64,000 nt of DNA. It comes from Henricia sp. BOLD:AAB3569 (taxonomy: Eukaryota; Echinodermata; Asteroidea; Spinulosida; Echinasteridae). This document shows, one piece after another, positions 62,653 through 64,000 of this stretch (positions within the stretch are counted from its first letter, which is position 1; every line of letters begins with the position of its first letter). Below the pieces are notes generated by a model. The model ran no database searches and was not told the origin of the DNA. It saw only the letters and a list, made by a program, of their open reading frames with translations. The position numbers were made by a program, and so were the translations under genes. Location: the NCBI GenBank assembly GCA_037783545.1, contig JBBELK010001196.1, forward strand, positions 1 to 64,000, written 5' to 3'.

Positions 62653-64000
62653 CCCAGTTTTTTCTCAACTTTGAAATTTCTCTGCCATTTCCCGGCGAAA
62701 GTCTGTCAATTTTTTATGACAAGTGCGCAATATAGAGAGTTTAGGGCATGCAAAATTTGAAGTTCGTCGGAACATTTTTTGACCTCCAAATTTGCCGACG
62801 TTTGGACCACACTTTGACCAAATTGCCGAGCCAAACTGCGGTGCGTTAACGACAGTCCGAATGACTGAGCATGCGCACAACTCAGGAGTACCCCAAAGAG
62901 GTGTGTACAGACAGCCACGGTTTGCGTGAGAGCAGTCAGGAAGCCTCAACCCAGTTTTTTCTAAACTTTGAAATTTCTCTGCCATTTCCCGGCGAAAGTC
63001 TGTCAATTTTTTATGACAAGTGCGCAATATAGAGAGTTTAGGGCATGCAAAATTTGAAGTTCGTCGGAACATTTTTTGACCTCCAAATTTGCCGACGTTT
63101 GGACCACACTTTGACCAAATTGCCGAGCCAAACTGCGGTGCGTTAACGACAGTCCGAATGACTGAGCATGCGCACAACTCAGGAGTACCCCAAAGAGGTG
63201 TGTACAGACAGCCACGGTTTGCGTGAGAGCAGTCAGGAAGCCTCAACCCAGTTTTTTCTAAACTTTGAAATTTCTCTGCCATTTCCCGGCGAAAGTCTGT
63301 CAATTTTTTATGACAAGTGCGCAATATAGAGAGTTTAGGGCATGCAAAATTTGAAGTTCGTCGGAACATTTTTCGACCTCCAAATTTGCCGACGTTTGGA
63401 CCACACTTTGACCAAATTGCCGAGCCAAACTGCGGTGCGTTAACGACAGTCCGAATGACTGAGCATGCGCACAACTCAGGAGTACCCCAAAGAGGTGTGT
63501 ACAGACAGCCACGGTTTGCGTGAGAGCGGTCAGGAAGCCTCAACCCAGTTTTTTCTAAACTTTGAAATTTCTCTGCCATTTCCCGGCGAAAGTCTGTCAA
63601 TTTTTTATGACAAGTGCGCAATATAGAGAGTTTAGGGCATGCAAAATTTGAAGTTCGTTGGAACATTTTTCGACCTCCAAATTTGCCGACGTTTGGACCA
63701 CACTTTGACCAAATTGCCGAGCCAAACTGCGGTGCGTTAACGACAGTCCGAATGACTGAGCATGCGCACAACTCAGGAGTACCCCAAAGAGGTGTGTACA
63801 GACAGCCACGGTTTACGTGAGAGCAGTCAGGAAGCCTCAACCCAGTTTTTTCTCAACTTTGAAATTTCTCTGCCATTTCCCGGCGAAAGTCTGTCAATTT
63901 TTTACGACAAGTGCGCAATATAGAGAGTTCAGGGCATGCAAAATTTGAAGTTCGTCGGAACATTTTTCGACCTCCAAATTTGCCGACGTTTGGACCACAC

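Larger units (their letters stand above)
37846..64000. repeat. 297-bp satellite array, right block with local HORs (about 88 units)
   Basis: This uniform head-to-tail array runs to the window end. It lacks the GAACAAATT variant of the left 30 kb but has its own variants: TTTACGAC near 38447, 40228, 43138, 44267, 45393 and 48004; CGACATCC near 46647 and repeatedly from 55692 to 61892; GTTCAGGGC from 55352 to 62454. These mark the HORs listed separately. No gene or foreign insertion is visible. Confidence 0.97.

Noticed and set aside
1-64000. Many 60- to 100-codon frames on both strands, and long minus-strand frames
   Set aside because: They are the same few frames of one repeated monomer, broken by random T-tract indels. 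Variants are not biased to synonymous change.
1-64000. CRISPR array
   Set aside because: Repeats are contiguous 297-bp units with no short repeats separated by unique spacers, and there are no cas genes.

Overview
This window is one very long, single-orientation satellite DNA array. About 211 head-to-tail copies of a 297-bp monomer (46% G+C) fill all of it except two copies of a 635-bp non-satellite island. I find no convincing protein-coding gene, tRNA, rRNA, CRISPR array or intact transposon. Megabase-type tandem satellite with higher-order repeat (HOR) structure and no genes points to eukaryotic heterochromatin, such as a centromeric, pericentromeric or subtelomeric block. The species cannot be named from sequence alone. 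The monomer holds 16 CpGs in 297 bp, close to the number expected from its base composition, so it shows no CpG decay.

Layout. 1-1790: six satellite units full of single-base insertions and deletions. 1791-17999: about 54 highly uniform units. 18000-18634: island A, with a perfect 24-bp palindrome at its left end and a 67-bp minisatellite inside. 18635-18657: a 23-bp satellite fragment. 18658-22215: twelve units. 22216-22850: island B, identical to A except for two homopolymer differences, followed by the same 23-bp fragment. 22874-30500: about 26 units. 30501-37845: about 25 units again rich in indels. 37846-64000: about 88 uniform units with clear local HORs of 2 to 5 monomers and two recurrent deletion subtypes (236 bp and 250 bp).

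The window's interest is structural. Island plus 12 units forms a 4,216-bp higher-order unit present twice. The two copies differ, as far as I can read, only by indels and by no substitutions. Regional sequence variants (one confined to the left 30 kb, one to 19.6-53 kb, one mostly to 55-62 kb) show that the array grew by local block amplification. Long stop-free frames on the minus strand, up to 1,291 codons, arise because 297 is divisible by 3 and one frame of the monomer lacks a stop. I treat them as non-coding. No gene network or operon can be described.
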